DNA of 38,175 bases from Opitutales bacterium. Its GTDB lineage: Bacteria > Verrucomicrobiota > Verrucomicrobiia > Opitutales > Seribacteraceae. The notes under the pieces were generated by a model. It saw only the letters and a program-made list of their open reading frames with translations. It was not told where the DNA came from and searched no databases. The stretch lies in NCBI GenBank assembly GCA_900299365.1, contig OMJS01000077.1:1-38175 (forward strand), read 5' to 3'. A program made the position numbers and the translations under genes. This document shows positions 17,581 to 26,255 of this stretch, piece by piece (the stretch's first letter is position 1; each line of letters starts with the position of its first letter).

Positions 17581-19582
17581 TCGCCACCTCCTCTCGGGGA
17601 TTGGATAGTTTAAAAGGAGAAGAAAGAATCATCTCTATAATCAACAGAATAGCAGCAGACGAAGCAAACCAGAGCCACAAAGATTTTTCGTTGGTAGATT
17701 CTAAAACATCTTGATCTGACTGCTTTCTAGACTCTGCAAAATGCACCCCTGTTAGTGCCTCATGAAGTTCATTTTTGTTCATGACCTCGGGCATGGATTC
17801 GATCAATGGATGGACCACTTCAATCCTTTGTTCTCCGACCTGGAAAAGACCGATCTGTCGGGTTTCCATTGAATGATCGGACCATTCCGGATGATTGCCT
17901 GCTTCCAACCGTAGTGTGCCTGCACTGGATTCACTCCTCTGGTTCAAATCGCAAAGTTCAATAATTAAGGGAAGAAAGGAATTACGCATGGGTAAATCCG
18001 TCCATTCGGGTAGAATACGAAAAGTAAAAAAAACTAACCTTCCCCCATTAGCAAAAGATTTACTTAAAATAAGTGGTCGACCAGAACGGTCTTGTAGGGG
18101 AGCATTCAAATCATTGCTCGCGTCCACATTGATGAACTGAAGAATTTGCGATAAATATAAGTCACGAACAGAGTCTCCGAGAAAGACTTGATTAAGTTTG
18201 CTATCAACGGGTAATACCTCAAACCGATATGGCTCCATACGAAAAGCAGTTCGGTTCATACCACCAAATGTGAAGTCGATAATTCCGCTCTCTTTTAAGA
18301 CTTTGTTCATCAACACATGAGAATCTGCAGGGGGCGTAATGATCGCCTTCCCCCCCTTTTCCAAGTGGTCCAAGAGGGAAGGAGCCAGTCCTTCTTTCTC
18401 GAACCAACCGGAAAGACCTAAAACAAGCAGTAAATCTAAGGAAGCACGATCTGACCCCATTCTCATCTCCTTAGCTTTTTCATCATCCTCACGCCATCGA
18501 TCCCATACTCCATCACCAGCACTTTCCATTGCTGCTCTAAGAAACTGAGCTTCCAAAAAATCAGGCACATCTTCAGATGACCTTTGCCAAAATCCAAATT
18601 TACGTGGCAAGGGCGGAAGAATCCACAACGATCGGTTGTTATCCACAGTATACTGGTCAGTTCCTTCAATGGAGATGGTTGCCTGAGCAAAATCTTTGGA
18701 AGGCAAGATGAACTGTACTTGTTCGGTACCTTGGGGAGGTAAATTCACGGGTACAGTATCCCGAACTATTCCGCCGGCTAGGATGGAGACATTTAAATCG
18801 AACCGGGACTCATTAAAATTTCTCACAACTGACCATATTCGAACTTTTTCATCCCCTCCCGGTGCCACACGGGCATCAATAATCGAGAAATTGCCAGTTC
18901 TATCACTCCATAGTTCACTCCCATGCCCAACCGGATAAAGCTCAAGATCAATTGCGAATTTAGCAAAACTACCACTAATTTCTTGCCAGGATGACTTCTG
19001 GAAATCGCTTAACACAACGATCTTTTTGTAATCGGCATTCAAGGAAAATAATTCGGAAGTCCGTGCGACTAATCCCTGCAAATCAAATTGTGCATATTGT
19101 GGCTTTAGTTCTTCCAATACAGCAAGTAACTCAGAGGAAGGAGTACCAATTGGGTGCTCCAAAAGTAATCCGTCCTGATGAGTAATCAATCCAAACCTAT
19201 CTCCTGCCTTTTCTTTCAATCTCGAACGAATTTCGGCAAGGGCATTGTCCCACCCCCCCCAACCACTCATGCTGGAACTAGCATCCAAAAGAAATACAAG
19301 TTCCTTAGTTTCAGATAAATTAGGAGCAGCCGAGTCTCGTTCCCGCCAATAGGGATCTGCCAATAATAAAGTAATCAGGATGAATAAAATGATGCGCAGG
19401 ATAAGGAGTAATAAATCACTGGGTTTCCTTCGACCACTCCTCGGGATAGATGATGACCGGAGAAAACGCAAACTGGAGAATGGAAGCTTTTCTACAACCT
19501 GCCGATAGGCCAAATGGGCAAGAATTGGAAGACATATTGATAAGCCAGTCCACAGGGCAAAAGGTTGAGCAAATTCAATCAT
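17573..19582 (-). CDS. BatA-type membrane VWA protein
   Basis: 669 residues. The N-terminus (F-A-L-W-T-G-L-S-I-C-L-P-I-L-A-H-L) followed by the second helix at about residues 57-77 is the aerotolerance regulator BatA N-terminal signature. A VWA domain with intact MIDAS D100-A-S-S-S104 follows. The middle carries beta-rich and GATase-like sequence (L-L-L-V-L-G-L-S-G-W), and a C-terminal helix (W-F-A-S-S-A-A-I-L-L-I-I-E) closes the protein. BatA relatives work with MoxR ATPases, and Bat proteins in Bacteroides and Leptospira have been linked to oxygen or stress tolerance; the role here is unproven. Coupled to the DUF58 gene by a 4-base ATGA overlap. Confidence 0.87.
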   Translation of the reverse strand: MIEFAQPFALWTGLSICLPILAHLAYRQVVEKLPFSSLRFLRSSSIPRSGRRKPSDLLLLILRIILFILITLLLADPYWRERDSAAPNLSETKELVFLLDASSSMSGWGGWDNALAEIRSRLKEKAGDRFGLITHQDGLLLEHPIGTPSSELLAVLEELKPQYAQFDLQGLVARTSELFSLNADYKKIVVLSDFQKSSWQEISGSFAKFAIDLELYPVGHGSELWSDRTGNFSIIDARVAPGGDEKVRIWSVVRNFNESRFDLNVSILAGGIVRDTVPVNLPPQGTEQVQFILPSKDFAQATISIEGTDQYTVDNNRSLWILPPLPRKFGFWQRSSEDVPDFLEAQFLRAAMESAGDGVWDRWREDDEKAKEMRMGSDRASLDLLLVLGLSGWFEKEGLAPSLLDHLEKGGKAIITPPADSHVLMNKVLKESGIIDFTFGGMNRTAFRMEPYRFEVLPVDSKLNQVFLGDSVRDLYLSQILQFINVDASNDLNAPLQDRSGRPLILSKSFANGGRLVFFTFRILPEWTDLPMRNSFLPLIIELCDLNQRSESSAGTLRLEAGNHPEWSDHSMETRQIGLFQVGEQRIEVVHPLIESMPEVMNKNELHEALTGVHFAESRKQSDQDVLESTNEKSLWLWFASSAAILLIIEMILSSPFKLSNPREEVASG

Positions 19583-20484
19583 TTGACCGAGCGTTGCATT
19601 CCTAAAAATTGTCGAATACCAAATCCTATGTCCTGATTGGTGAGCAAAGTGTAAAATTCGGAACCGGTTCCAGCGATTAGAGTGCTCAACTCACCAAGGT
19701 ATTGCTGCATTTCCGTTTGATAGGCCGACCGTATACGATCGGGTGAGACTGATAATTCTTCCACTCCTTCTAATTCAACAAACTGAATAGCATCACCCTC
19801 GGGAAGAACCTCTTCCAGTGGATCCATAACTTGCAAACAAATAGACTGGTAGCGGGTGGAATGGGCGAAACTCAATCGATCGCTCAATTGCGTTTCTTTT
19901 TCCAAGAAGTCTGAAATTACCACCACAGTCGCTTGTTTGGGGAGTTTACTCTTAAACTTAGTCCATGCCATATCACCAAGGTCTTTGCCCTCCGGTTTCA
20001 TTCCACCGATCGAATAGAGGACTTTCTTAAAACTCTCTGCTCCGGCACTGGGAGAAATCCATTGTTGAGAATTTTCAGAACCGCCAAACAAACCAATTCG
20101 GTCACCTTGACGATAGCCTAAGTAAATCAGGCATGAAGCCAACATCTGGGCATACCGAAATTTAGTACAGGGAGAACCCGCACCCTTGTAAGCCATCGAT
20201 GCACTAGCATCAAGAACGACGATCAAATTTGCATTGGTAGACTCTTGGTAGGTTTTACTGACTAAGTCCTTAAGCTTGGCAAAAACTTTCCAGTCCACAT
20301 TCTTAAGATCTTCGCCGGGTTCATAAGAACGGTACTGAAAAAATTCATTTCCTTGCCCCTGTCTTCTGCTGCGGTGAATACCAGAGAAATTTCCTTCCAC
20401 CACCACTCTGGCGAGGAGATGAAGATCCTCGATTTTAGCGAGATGAGCTGGTTCTAACAGCGGATTTGCGGAAATCTGAACCAC
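19579..20484 (-). CDS. DUF58 (soluble VWA) protein of the MoxR operon
   Basis: 301 residues from a GTG start 33 bases after the moxR-like stop. The DUF58 signature is clear: R-S-R-R-Q-G-Q-G-N-E-F at about 38-48, then Y-R-S-Y-E-P-G-E-D-L and V-D-W-K at 51-66. A VWA-like MIDAS D92-A-S-A-S96 follows. There is no signal peptide or membrane helix, so it should be cytosolic, beside the ATPase. DUF58 proteins are the standard partner of MoxR ATPases across bacteria and probably couple the ATPase ring to membrane VWA clients. Start choice is uncertain by a few codons because no good Shine-Dalgarno is seen. Confidence 0.9.
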   Translation of the reverse strand: MVQISANPLLEPAHLAKIEDLHLLARVVVEGNFSGIHRSRRQGQGNEFFQYRSYEPGEDLKNVDWKVFAKLKDLVSKTYQESTNANLIVVLDASASMAYKGAGSPCTKFRYAQMLASCLIYLGYRQGDRIGLFGGSENSQQWISPSAGAESFKKVLYSIGGMKPEGKDLGDMAWTKFKSKLPKQATVVVISDFLEKETQLSDRLSFAHSTRYQSICLQVMDPLEEVLPEGDAIQFVELEGVEELSVSPDRIRSAYQTEMQQYLGELSTLIAGTGSEFYTLLTNQDIGFGIRQFLGMQRSVK

Positions 20485-20517
20485 AAAATTTTGAGATTGG
20501 TAATTCCTTCTAAAAAA

Positions 20518-21513
20518 TTACTCCGAGACCTGGTCGAGTAAACGCCCGATTAAATCATCTGAGCTCAGGCCCTCTGACTCAGCAAGAAAACTAGGAAGAA
20601 TACGATGGCGAAGGGCTGATTTAGCCAACACCTTAACATCCTCACGGGAAGCATTGGGGCGACCATCTAACAAAGCTCTCGCCTTGGCGGCGAGCACCAA
20701 AGCCTGAGACCCCCGGGAACCAGCACCCCACTTAATACGGGCAGCAAGCCATGGGTCACAACCTTCAACTTCTGGCCGGGATGCAGACACCAGGCGAACA
20801 GCATAAGCGACCACACTTTCTGGAGCTGGTACCTGTCTTGTAAGGGACTGCAAAGTCTGAATCTCTGGACCTGACAAAACTGGTTGCGGTTGAGGCCGGT
20901 CCTCACCGGTTGTATCTCCAACCATGCGAATTTCATCTGCCTGCGGAAGATATTGAATCACTGGATTAAGTAAAAAGCGATCGAGTTGGGCTTCAGGCAA
21001 TGGGTAAGTTCCTTCCAATTCGATCGGGTTCTGAGTGGCGAGCACGAAAAAGGGGCTTTTCAAAGGGCGGGTTTCTCCTGCCACCGTAACTTGCCTTTCT
21101 TCCATAGCTTCAAGCAAGGCAGCTTGGGTTTTGGGAGGAGTACGGTTAATTTCATCCGCCAATACAACCTGAGAAAATATTGGTCCTGGAACAAAGCGAA
21201 AGGAAAGTTTCCCACCACTTGGATCTTCATCCACCACTTCCGAACCTAATACATCAGCTGGCATGAGGTCTGGGGTAAATTGAATCCTCTTAAAACCAAG
21301 GGTCAAACAATTTGCCAGTGTTTTGACAAGCAGGGTCTTACCCAGTCCGGGGATACCGGTGAGCAAGCAATGCCCACGAGCTAGCAAGCTAATAAGTAGT
21401 TCGTCAATAACACCGTCCTGGCCAATTACAGCCTTGCGAATTTCCGCTAATAAACGGTCGCGCGTTTCTGATAATTTGTCTAAGGCTTCTTCAGCCACCG
21501 TATCTGTGGTCAT
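20518..21513 (-). CDS. MoxR-family AAA+ ATPase
   Basis: 331 residues. Walker A G53-I-P-G-L-G-K-T60, Walker B with V-V-L-A-D-E121, the following I-N-R-T-P-P-K-T-Q-A-A-L-L-E segment, sensor 1 A-T-Q-N162-P-I-E, and Y-P-L-P-E-A-Q-L-D-R-F are all the canonical MoxR sequence. The C-terminal lid helix bundle is present, so length and motifs are complete. MoxR proteins are hexameric ATPases believed to act as chaperones that mature or insert cofactors into protein complexes, together with VWA proteins. It is the first gene of the operon, separated by 104 bases from the upstream exonuclease gene. Confidence 0.94.
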   Translation of the reverse strand: MTTDTVAEEALDKLSETRDRLLAEIRKAVIGQDGVIDELLISLLARGHCLLTGIPGLGKTLLVKTLANCLTLGFKRIQFTPDLMPADVLGSEVVDEDPSGGKLSFRFVPGPIFSQVVLADEINRTPPKTQAALLEAMEERQVTVAGETRPLKSPFFVLATQNPIELEGTYPLPEAQLDRFLLNPVIQYLPQADEIRMVGDTTGEDRPQPQPVLSGPEIQTLQSLTRQVPAPESVVAYAVRLVSASRPEVEGCDPWLAARIKWGAGSRGSQALVLAAKARALLDGRPNASREDVKVLAKSALRHRILPSFLAESEGLSSDDLIGRLLDQVSE

Positions 21514-21617
21514 AGCTTATATTTATTGTTATATTTCCAATTGGGCAATTTACCCTTCCATCACTGTGGCCATGGAGTAACAACCCCAAAAGTTCTTCGC
21601 TAGGAAAATCTTTTTTC

Positions 21618-22487
21618 TCAACCTTGTCCGGTAATTCCAAGTAAACGATCCCATTCTTTTACAAAGCGACGTAAATGCGGACGATTTTGTGAAATTTCTG
21701 ATTCTAGCAGTTCCCGAACCATTTTTTGTTCCTCCAAATATTGATCGGTTGATAGCAACCCGGAGAAATGAGCAACTCTGGCCCAGAGCAAATGAGTAGT
21801 AAAGGCATCGAATTCATTATACTCCACGATCTCGGGCAATTTTCCTTCTAGCCACATCTGGGCAACAGAATCACCACTAACTTCCAATTTTCCGGGAATC
21901 CCGCTGAGAGTGGCGGCTTGGTGCAAAGTGGGACGGTCCCTGAATTGCCCCATTGCATCAGCGAGGTCCAGGTTGTAGTCCGAATTACGTGCATCAAAGT
22001 AATCTACCCCCTCCCAGGGCTTATTCGGACGTTCAGAGAAACCAAAGCCTGGTAAACCATTTATAATTGCCCGTTGCACTAAAATGGGAACATCTGCCTG
22101 GGCTGAATTATATCCCACCAACTGGGGCTTCCGATTGCCCACTGATTTCATGAAACTCGACAAGATGGTTTTTTCGTCTGATTTGTGAGGGTCGGATGGA
22201 TCGGTTGGTAAAGAAACCAATTTTAATAAGGGTTTCCCGCCGGGTGCCTGTTCCCGCAAAATTCCCGCCAAGGAAACCACTCGGCAAAGAACGGTTTTTA
22301 AATATGGTTGCAGATCGGGTGCATCTCCATCCTTTCTGGCACCTGCCCAAAGTGCCTCAAATGCTAACGCTGCATCTTCCCCAGGACCATCCGCAGGTTT
22401 GGTATCATACAAAATCTCCGCCGACTGGGGATCTGGGATCCACTCCACATCAAACGAAAATACACTATTAGCAAGTTTTTTGAGCAT
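21618..22487 (-). CDS. PolB-related 3'-5' exonuclease
   Basis: 289 residues with DnaQ/PolB-like exonuclease motifs: Exo I F-D13-V-E15-W near the N-terminus, Exo II in V-G-Y-N-S-A-Q-A-D-V-P-I-L, and Exo III Y-N-E-F-D-A-F-T-T near residue 225. This pattern matches the predicted 3'-5' exonuclease family related to the DNA polymerase B exonuclease domain (DNA_pol_B_exo2), a stand-alone nuclease thought to act in DNA repair with two metal ions. It starts 10 bases after the map stop on the same strand, so the two form a transcription unit. The biological substrate is unknown. Confidence 0.8.
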   Translation of the reverse strand: MLKKLANSVFSFDVEWIPDPQSAEILYDTKPADGPGEDAALAFEALWAGARKDGDAPDLQPYLKTVLCRVVSLAGILREQAPGGKPLLKLVSLPTDPSDPHKSDEKTILSSFMKSVGNRKPQLVGYNSAQADVPILVQRAIINGLPGFGFSERPNKPWEGVDYFDARNSDYNLDLADAMGQFRDRPTLHQAATLSGIPGKLEVSGDSVAQMWLEGKLPEIVEYNEFDAFTTHLLWARVAHFSGLLSTDQYLEEQKMVRELLESEISQNRPHLRRFVKEWDRLLGITGQG

Positions 22488-22497
22488 TGGAAAAAGA

Positions 22498-23331
22498 TCA
22501 GTGATTTAGGTCGATATCGAGTGAAAACTGCTCAATTTTTGACAAAAGAAATTTAGTAGCATTATCATAGCCTGGGGGTAGAGTAATTATCTCAGGTGTT
22601 CCCTCATCAACTAACAAAGTGTGCTCAAAATGAGCAGAGGGCAAATTATCCTCCGCTAAGGCGGTCCATCCATCTTTGGCCATTCGTATGCCTGCACTTT
22701 TAGTATTCACCATAGGCTCTATGCATATCGCCAAACCCTTGCGTAGTTGTACCCCCGTTCCAGCCCTGCCAAAATTGGGAATTTGAGGATCTTCATGTAA
22801 GGTACGACCAACCCCATGACCAACAAAGTTTGTAATAATCGCAAAGCCTTCGGCTTCAACATATTGCTGAACTGCATGAGAAATATCCCCAACCCTGTTT
22901 TTATGCAAAGCATTAACCAACCCTACATAAAGTGATTCCTCAGTAACTCGAAGCAAGCGGCCAACCTCGGGCGAGACATCCCCTACCGGCACGGTTCGGC
23001 AATTATCTCCCACAAATCCACCTTCCCGTATACAAACATCGACTGAAAGTACATCGCCCTCCTTGAGTATTCGTTCCTTGGTTCCTATTCCATGAACCAC
23101 CTCTTCATTAACCGATAAGCATGTATAAGAGGGAAAAATTCGATGACCGGAACGATAGCCCTTGCAAGCACTCTTAATCCCCATCTCTGACATGATCTCA
23201 CCACCTGCTTCGTCGATATCCCAAGTACTTACACCTGGCTCAACCATGGCACACAACTGGTCAAGTACTGCAGCTGCGGAACGACCAGCTACACGCATAC
23301 GTTCCTTATCTTTAAAATTTTTACAAATCAC
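22498..23331 (-). CDS. map: Type I methionine aminopeptidase
   Basis: 277 residues. All five metal ligands of the pita-bread fold are present: D98, D109, H172 (G-H-G-V-G-R), E205 (C-I-E-P-M) and E236 (A-H-F-E-H-T); the catalytic H80 sits in N-E-E-V-V-H-G-I. The enzyme removes the initiator methionine from nascent proteins in the cytosol. The N-terminus lacks the zinc-finger extension of some homologues, and the C-terminus extends about 25 residues beyond the core. It is transcribed away from the lactonase gene, from a 135-base divergent intergenic region. Confidence 0.95.
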   Translation of the reverse strand: MICKNFKDKERMRVAGRSAAAVLDQLCAMVEPGVSTWDIDEAGGEIMSEMGIKSACKGYRSGHRIFPSYTCLSVNEEVVHGIGTKERILKEGDVLSVDVCIREGGFVGDNCRTVPVGDVSPEVGRLLRVTEESLYVGLVNALHKNRVGDISHAVQQYVEAEGFAIITNFVGHGVGRTLHEDPQIPNFGRAGTGVQLRKGLAICIEPMVNTKSAGIRMAKDGWTALAEDNLPSAHFEHTLLVDEGTPEIITLPPGYDNATKFLLSKIEQFSLDIDLNH

Positions 23332-23417
23332 TGCTTTTAAACATCACGATACACTTATTTTCAGCAATCCAAAAAATTGCTCAAATCGTTCAATAGATGA
23401 AAAATTTCCCGATTACT

Positions 23418-23431
23418 AAGTTAGCTAACTT
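23418..23431. promoter_or_regulatory. 14-base perfect palindrome in divergent promoter region
   Basis: AAGTTAGCTAACTT is a perfect inverted repeat with no spacer. It lies between the divergent map and lactonase genes, 36 bases upstream of the lactonase ATG. Its right end overlaps a TTGACA hexamer (23430-23435) that could be a -35 element for the lactonase, although no convincing -10 follows at 17 bases. It could be a repressor operator for either gene; the binding protein is unknown. Chance occurrence in AT-rich DNA cannot be excluded. Confidence 0.35.
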
Positions 23432-23466
23432 GACAATGCATTCATCGGTAACCAAGGAAAGAAGAG

Positions 23467-24600
23467 ATGAACAAATTTTCTGAGTATCTTTTATTCACAA
23501 CCTTTGTCTTTTTTCTTCACTCCCCCATCAAGGGATTGGCGGAGGAAAATATTCTGTATGTCGGGACGGGAGGCAAGGCAGCTCAAGGTATATACCAAAC
23601 TTCTTTCAATCAAAAATTGGGTAAATTTTCTGATCTATCATTGGCCGCAGAGGTTGATTCACCTGGATTCCTGACCGTTCATCCCCTTAAAAATATCCTT
23701 TATGCTGTGGCCAGATGGAAAGAGGGTGCTGGTGTGGTTGGTTACAAAATAAACGAAGATGGCACTCTTAACGAATTTACCCGTCAATCATGTCCAGATG
23801 GAATGGGTTGTCACCTCGCGGTTCATTCAAGTGGTAATTTTTTAGTAACTGCACAGTACGGGGGTGGTTCGGTCGCCCTGTTTTCTCTATCTCAATTGGG
23901 GAAGCTCACAGAACCCACTCTTTTTAAACATAAGGGAGGTAGTAAAATCTTTGGCAATCGGCAGAACGCACCCCATCCACACTGGTGTGGATATTCACCC
24001 TGCCAAAAGTACTTATTAGTTCCAGATCTTGGCTTGGACAAGATCGTCATCTACTTAGTTGATGATAAACAACAATCGGTTTCTCATCATGGATATGCAG
24101 ATGCTCGGGCGGGAGGTGGGCCCAGACACATGAGATTTTCAAAGGATGATAAGTTTATCTACCTGCTCAATGAATTGAATTTAACAATTGAGACTTTCTC
24201 ATGGGACTCCGAGAAAGGAGAAGCAACAAGCATACACTGGGCATCCACCCTGACAGAAGCAGAAAAAGCGGAGGAGTCATTTAATTCTGCTGCGGAAATC
24301 CTGGTGCATAAGACCGGTAACTGGGTATATTCTTCTAACCGTGGCCATGATTCAGTATCAGTCTTTAGCACTAGAAAAGATGGTTCTTTGGAGATTCTGG
24401 AAAAACAACCAATCCGAGGAGCATTCCCTAGAAATATTAACTTTTCTCCAGATGGTAACTGGCTAATCACCGCAGGTCAGCATTCAAACACAATATCCGC
24501 TCACCTAATCGACAGACAAAATGGAAAACTCACTTTTCAGAAAGGAGCGTTGACTAATGTCCCCAACCCTACCTGCCTGCTCTTTTGGAAAAACCGGTAG
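23467..24600 (+). CDS. Secreted lactonase-family beta-propeller protein
   Basis: 377 residues with a signal peptide (hydrophobic F-T-T-F-V-F-F-L-H-S-P, cleavage near G-L-A-E). The mature part repeats blade motifs typical of the 6-phosphogluconolactonase-type seven-bladed propeller: V-G-T-G-G-K-A-A-Q-G-I-Y at the start, H-P-L-K-N-I-L-Y-A-V, G-M-G-C-H-L-A-V-H, P-H-P-H-W, G-G-G-P-R-H-M-R-F, and a final N-I-N-F-S-P-D-G-N-W-L. Family members hydrolyse sugar lactones in the cytosol, but this copy appears exported, so a different lactone or a periplasmic sugar pathway is likely. A G-A-rich ribosome site (AAGGAAAGAAGAG) precedes the ATG. Confidence 0.82.
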   Translation: MNKFSEYLLFTTFVFFLHSPIKGLAEENILYVGTGGKAAQGIYQTSFNQKLGKFSDLSLAAEVDSPGFLTVHPLKNILYAVARWKEGAGVVGYKINEDGTLNEFTRQSCPDGMGCHLAVHSSGNFLVTAQYGGGSVALFSLSQLGKLTEPTLFKHKGGSKIFGNRQNAPHPHWCGYSPCQKYLLVPDLGLDKIVIYLVDDKQQSVSHHGYADARAGGGPRHMRFSKDDKFIYLLNELNLTIETFSWDSEKGEATSIHWASTLTEAEKAEESFNSAAEILVHKTGNWVYSSNRGHDSVSVFSTRKDGSLEILEKQPIRGAFPRNINFSPDGNWLITAGQHSNTISAHLIDRQNGKLTFQKGALTNVPNPTCLLFWKNR

Positions 24601-24641
24601 GGAATATTTTAACTATTCCTATTTTCCAGTGGGAAATTTTT
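24601..24641 (+). terminator. Weak hairpin/T-tract after the lactonase gene
   Basis: Two small AT-rich hairpins follow the lactonase stop: GGAATA/TATTCC (24601-24619) and TTTCC/GGAAA (24623-24636), the latter followed by five T. It could end lactonase transcription on the + strand. Stems are short, and the second lies inside the 3' end of the opposing minus-strand gene, so the call is tentative. Confidence 0.3.
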
Positions 24642-25854
24642 CCGCCTTTATTACTTTCTCCGCCTCCGCGATCATAATTTTTCTCTTTTCTGGGTCAGAT
24701 ATTGTCTCAGCCCAACTCAATGCACCCGAAGGATCAGTGGAGGTCATCTGTCTGACCAATTGCTCGATCGCTACATCCACATTTGTGTCTTTTGGAAATT
24801 GATTTATCCAGGATGCAGTGGACGCGGGATCTTTCTTTGACCAAATCTTCGACACCTCCTTGATCCCAGTCTGTTTTGCTTCACCTTCTGGCATTTGAAG
24901 GATCCAATTACCTGCAGATTGTGGATCCTTTCGTGCTAATTCCCGGGCAACATCTTCAGTAACTGCTACCTTGATTGGAGATTCGTCCATGGAATCAACC
25001 CAGTTGACTGCCCTCGACATATTAGAACGGGCAACTTTTTCGCCTAGCTCACCATAAGCAAAATTTTGCAGGGATCCCTCCGGGAGATGCTCTGCCCAAT
25101 GAATGGCTACCTCCTCTCCTTTATTCCATACCTTCTCGAACAAAATATGAGCGGATCTCCCCCGAACTCGGCCATAGGGCAACTCGGTCATCAAGTCGGT
25201 AGCCTTGGGTAAATTACTTTCGGATAATCCATTAATAATTCCAATGAAGTAGTGATTCTCCTTGCCCTCAAAATTTTCTTTTGCCCAAGCAATGGCACCA
25301 TCCGCATCCTGGCGGGCCCAAGAATCCATTATTGAAGAACTGGCAATATGTTCGTCCCAGTGCTGCTGTTTTTTTGCCCAATCCATGGCACTCAATGGAT
25401 CCACCTGTGCCCAGGCAAAGGCGAGCATTTTCAATTCACTGAACCGACCGGGTCCCCCTGGAAGAGATTCATAAGCCTGCAAGGCCAATTCAATAGATTG
25501 AGAATCCGGGCTATCAAGCAATTTTGCAAAGGCTTGCAATCTCTGAATTGGATGTGATGAAGAAAGTCTTTCATCAAAATTTATTCGGTTCCCGGATTCA
25601 ATTTCTTGAGCGATGGAAGGTGATGGTTTCGCGGCGAGTCCTGTAATATTAAGTGATTTTTTGGGATTTATAGAAAGAGGTTTACCACCTGAGGTTGGCT
25701 TAAAGTCATGCGAATCCACATCAAACCCAGTGGCTGTTACCAACTCATTTGGCAAATCAGCACGCTGAACATTTTCTCCACCATACCAATAAGCTGCTAC
25801 TAGTGTAATTAACCAAAAGGTAATCCCGATAAGTTTGTACATATCAAAGGGCAT
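24619..25854 (-). CDS. Protein with tandem DPxxAxxW helical repeats
   Basis: 411 residues. An N-terminal hydrophobic helix (I-T-F-W-L-I-T-L-V-A-A-Y-W-Y) suggests export or anchoring, followed by about 80 low-complexity residues. From about residue 145 to 400 there are about eight repeats of 28-35 residues, each centred on a D-P/x-x-x-A-x-x-W-(A/V/I) core (for example V-D-P-L-S-A-M-D-W-A, K-D-P-Q-S-A-G-N-W-I, T-D-P-S-G-A-L-S-W-A). They are probably two-helix solenoid repeats, as seen in many uncharacterised Verrucomicrobia and Planctomycetes proteins. Likely a periplasmic protein-binding scaffold; function unknown. The ATG lies 1 base after the DUF423 stop, so the two genes are coupled. Confidence 0.68.
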   Translation of the reverse strand: MPFDMYKLIGITFWLITLVAAYWYGGENVQRADLPNELVTATGFDVDSHDFKPTSGGKPLSINPKKSLNITGLAAKPSPSIAQEIESGNRINFDERLSSSHPIQRLQAFAKLLDSPDSQSIELALQAYESLPGGPGRFSELKMLAFAWAQVDPLSAMDWAKKQQHWDEHIASSSIMDSWARQDADGAIAWAKENFEGKENHYFIGIINGLSESNLPKATDLMTELPYGRVRGRSAHILFEKVWNKGEEVAIHWAEHLPEGSLQNFAYGELGEKVARSNMSRAVNWVDSMDESPIKVAVTEDVARELARKDPQSAGNWILQMPEGEAKQTGIKEVSKIWSKKDPASTASWINQFPKDTNVDVAIEQLVRQMTSTDPSGALSWAETISDPEKRKIMIAEAEKVIKAEKFPTGK

Positions 25855-25855
25855 G

Positions 25856-26239
25856 TTATTTCAGTCCTCGATTTAACCAAGCCAGATGGATAAAAAGCAA
25901 CCAAGATATCACAAACCCAACCCCTCCCGTAGGGGTTAATTTAATCAACCAATTTGGTCCGCCCATAACCCAGCCATAAATGGTAAAGGAAAAGAGCAGA
26001 ATAGATGCACACAGGATAATCGCTAGGAACTTGGGAACTCGCACCTTGGGAATGTAAGAAAACACTCCCAAAATAATTAAGAGTACGGAATGAAGCATCT
26101 GATAATCCACTGCATTTTGGTAGGCAATTTCCATCCTTGGATACTCATTTAAAAGCCCACTCAACCCATGTGCACCATATGCTCCGAGCAGAACTGAACT
26201 GGCACCAAAAATTGCACCTGCCAATAAAGTTCTATTCAT
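25856..26239 (-). CDS. DUF423 membrane protein
   Basis: 127 residues with four hydrophobic segments. The conserved start G-A-I-F-G-A-S-S-V-L-L-G-A-Y-G-A-H-G-L, the Y-Q-N-A-V-D-Y-Q-M-L-H-S segment and the final P-T-G-G-V-G-F-V-I-S-W-L mark the DUF423 (YgdD-like) family. These are small inner-membrane proteins of unknown function, found near diverse genes. It sits 16 bases downstream of the DUF3147 gene and directly upstream of the repeat-protein gene. Confidence 0.88.
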   Translation of the reverse strand: MNRTLLAGAIFGASSVLLGAYGAHGLSGLLNEYPRMEIAYQNAVDYQMLHSVLLIILGVFSYIPKVRVPKFLAIILCASILLFSFTIYGWVMGGPNWLIKLTPTGGVGFVISWLLFIHLAWLNRGLK

Positions 26240-26255
26240 TCCATAAAAGTTTTCT

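Noticed and set aside
21514-21617. Possible promoter for the MoxR operon (TATAAC near 21528-21533 on the minus strand)
   Set aside because: No matching -35 at suitable distance and the start site would be almost leaderless; not strong enough to list.
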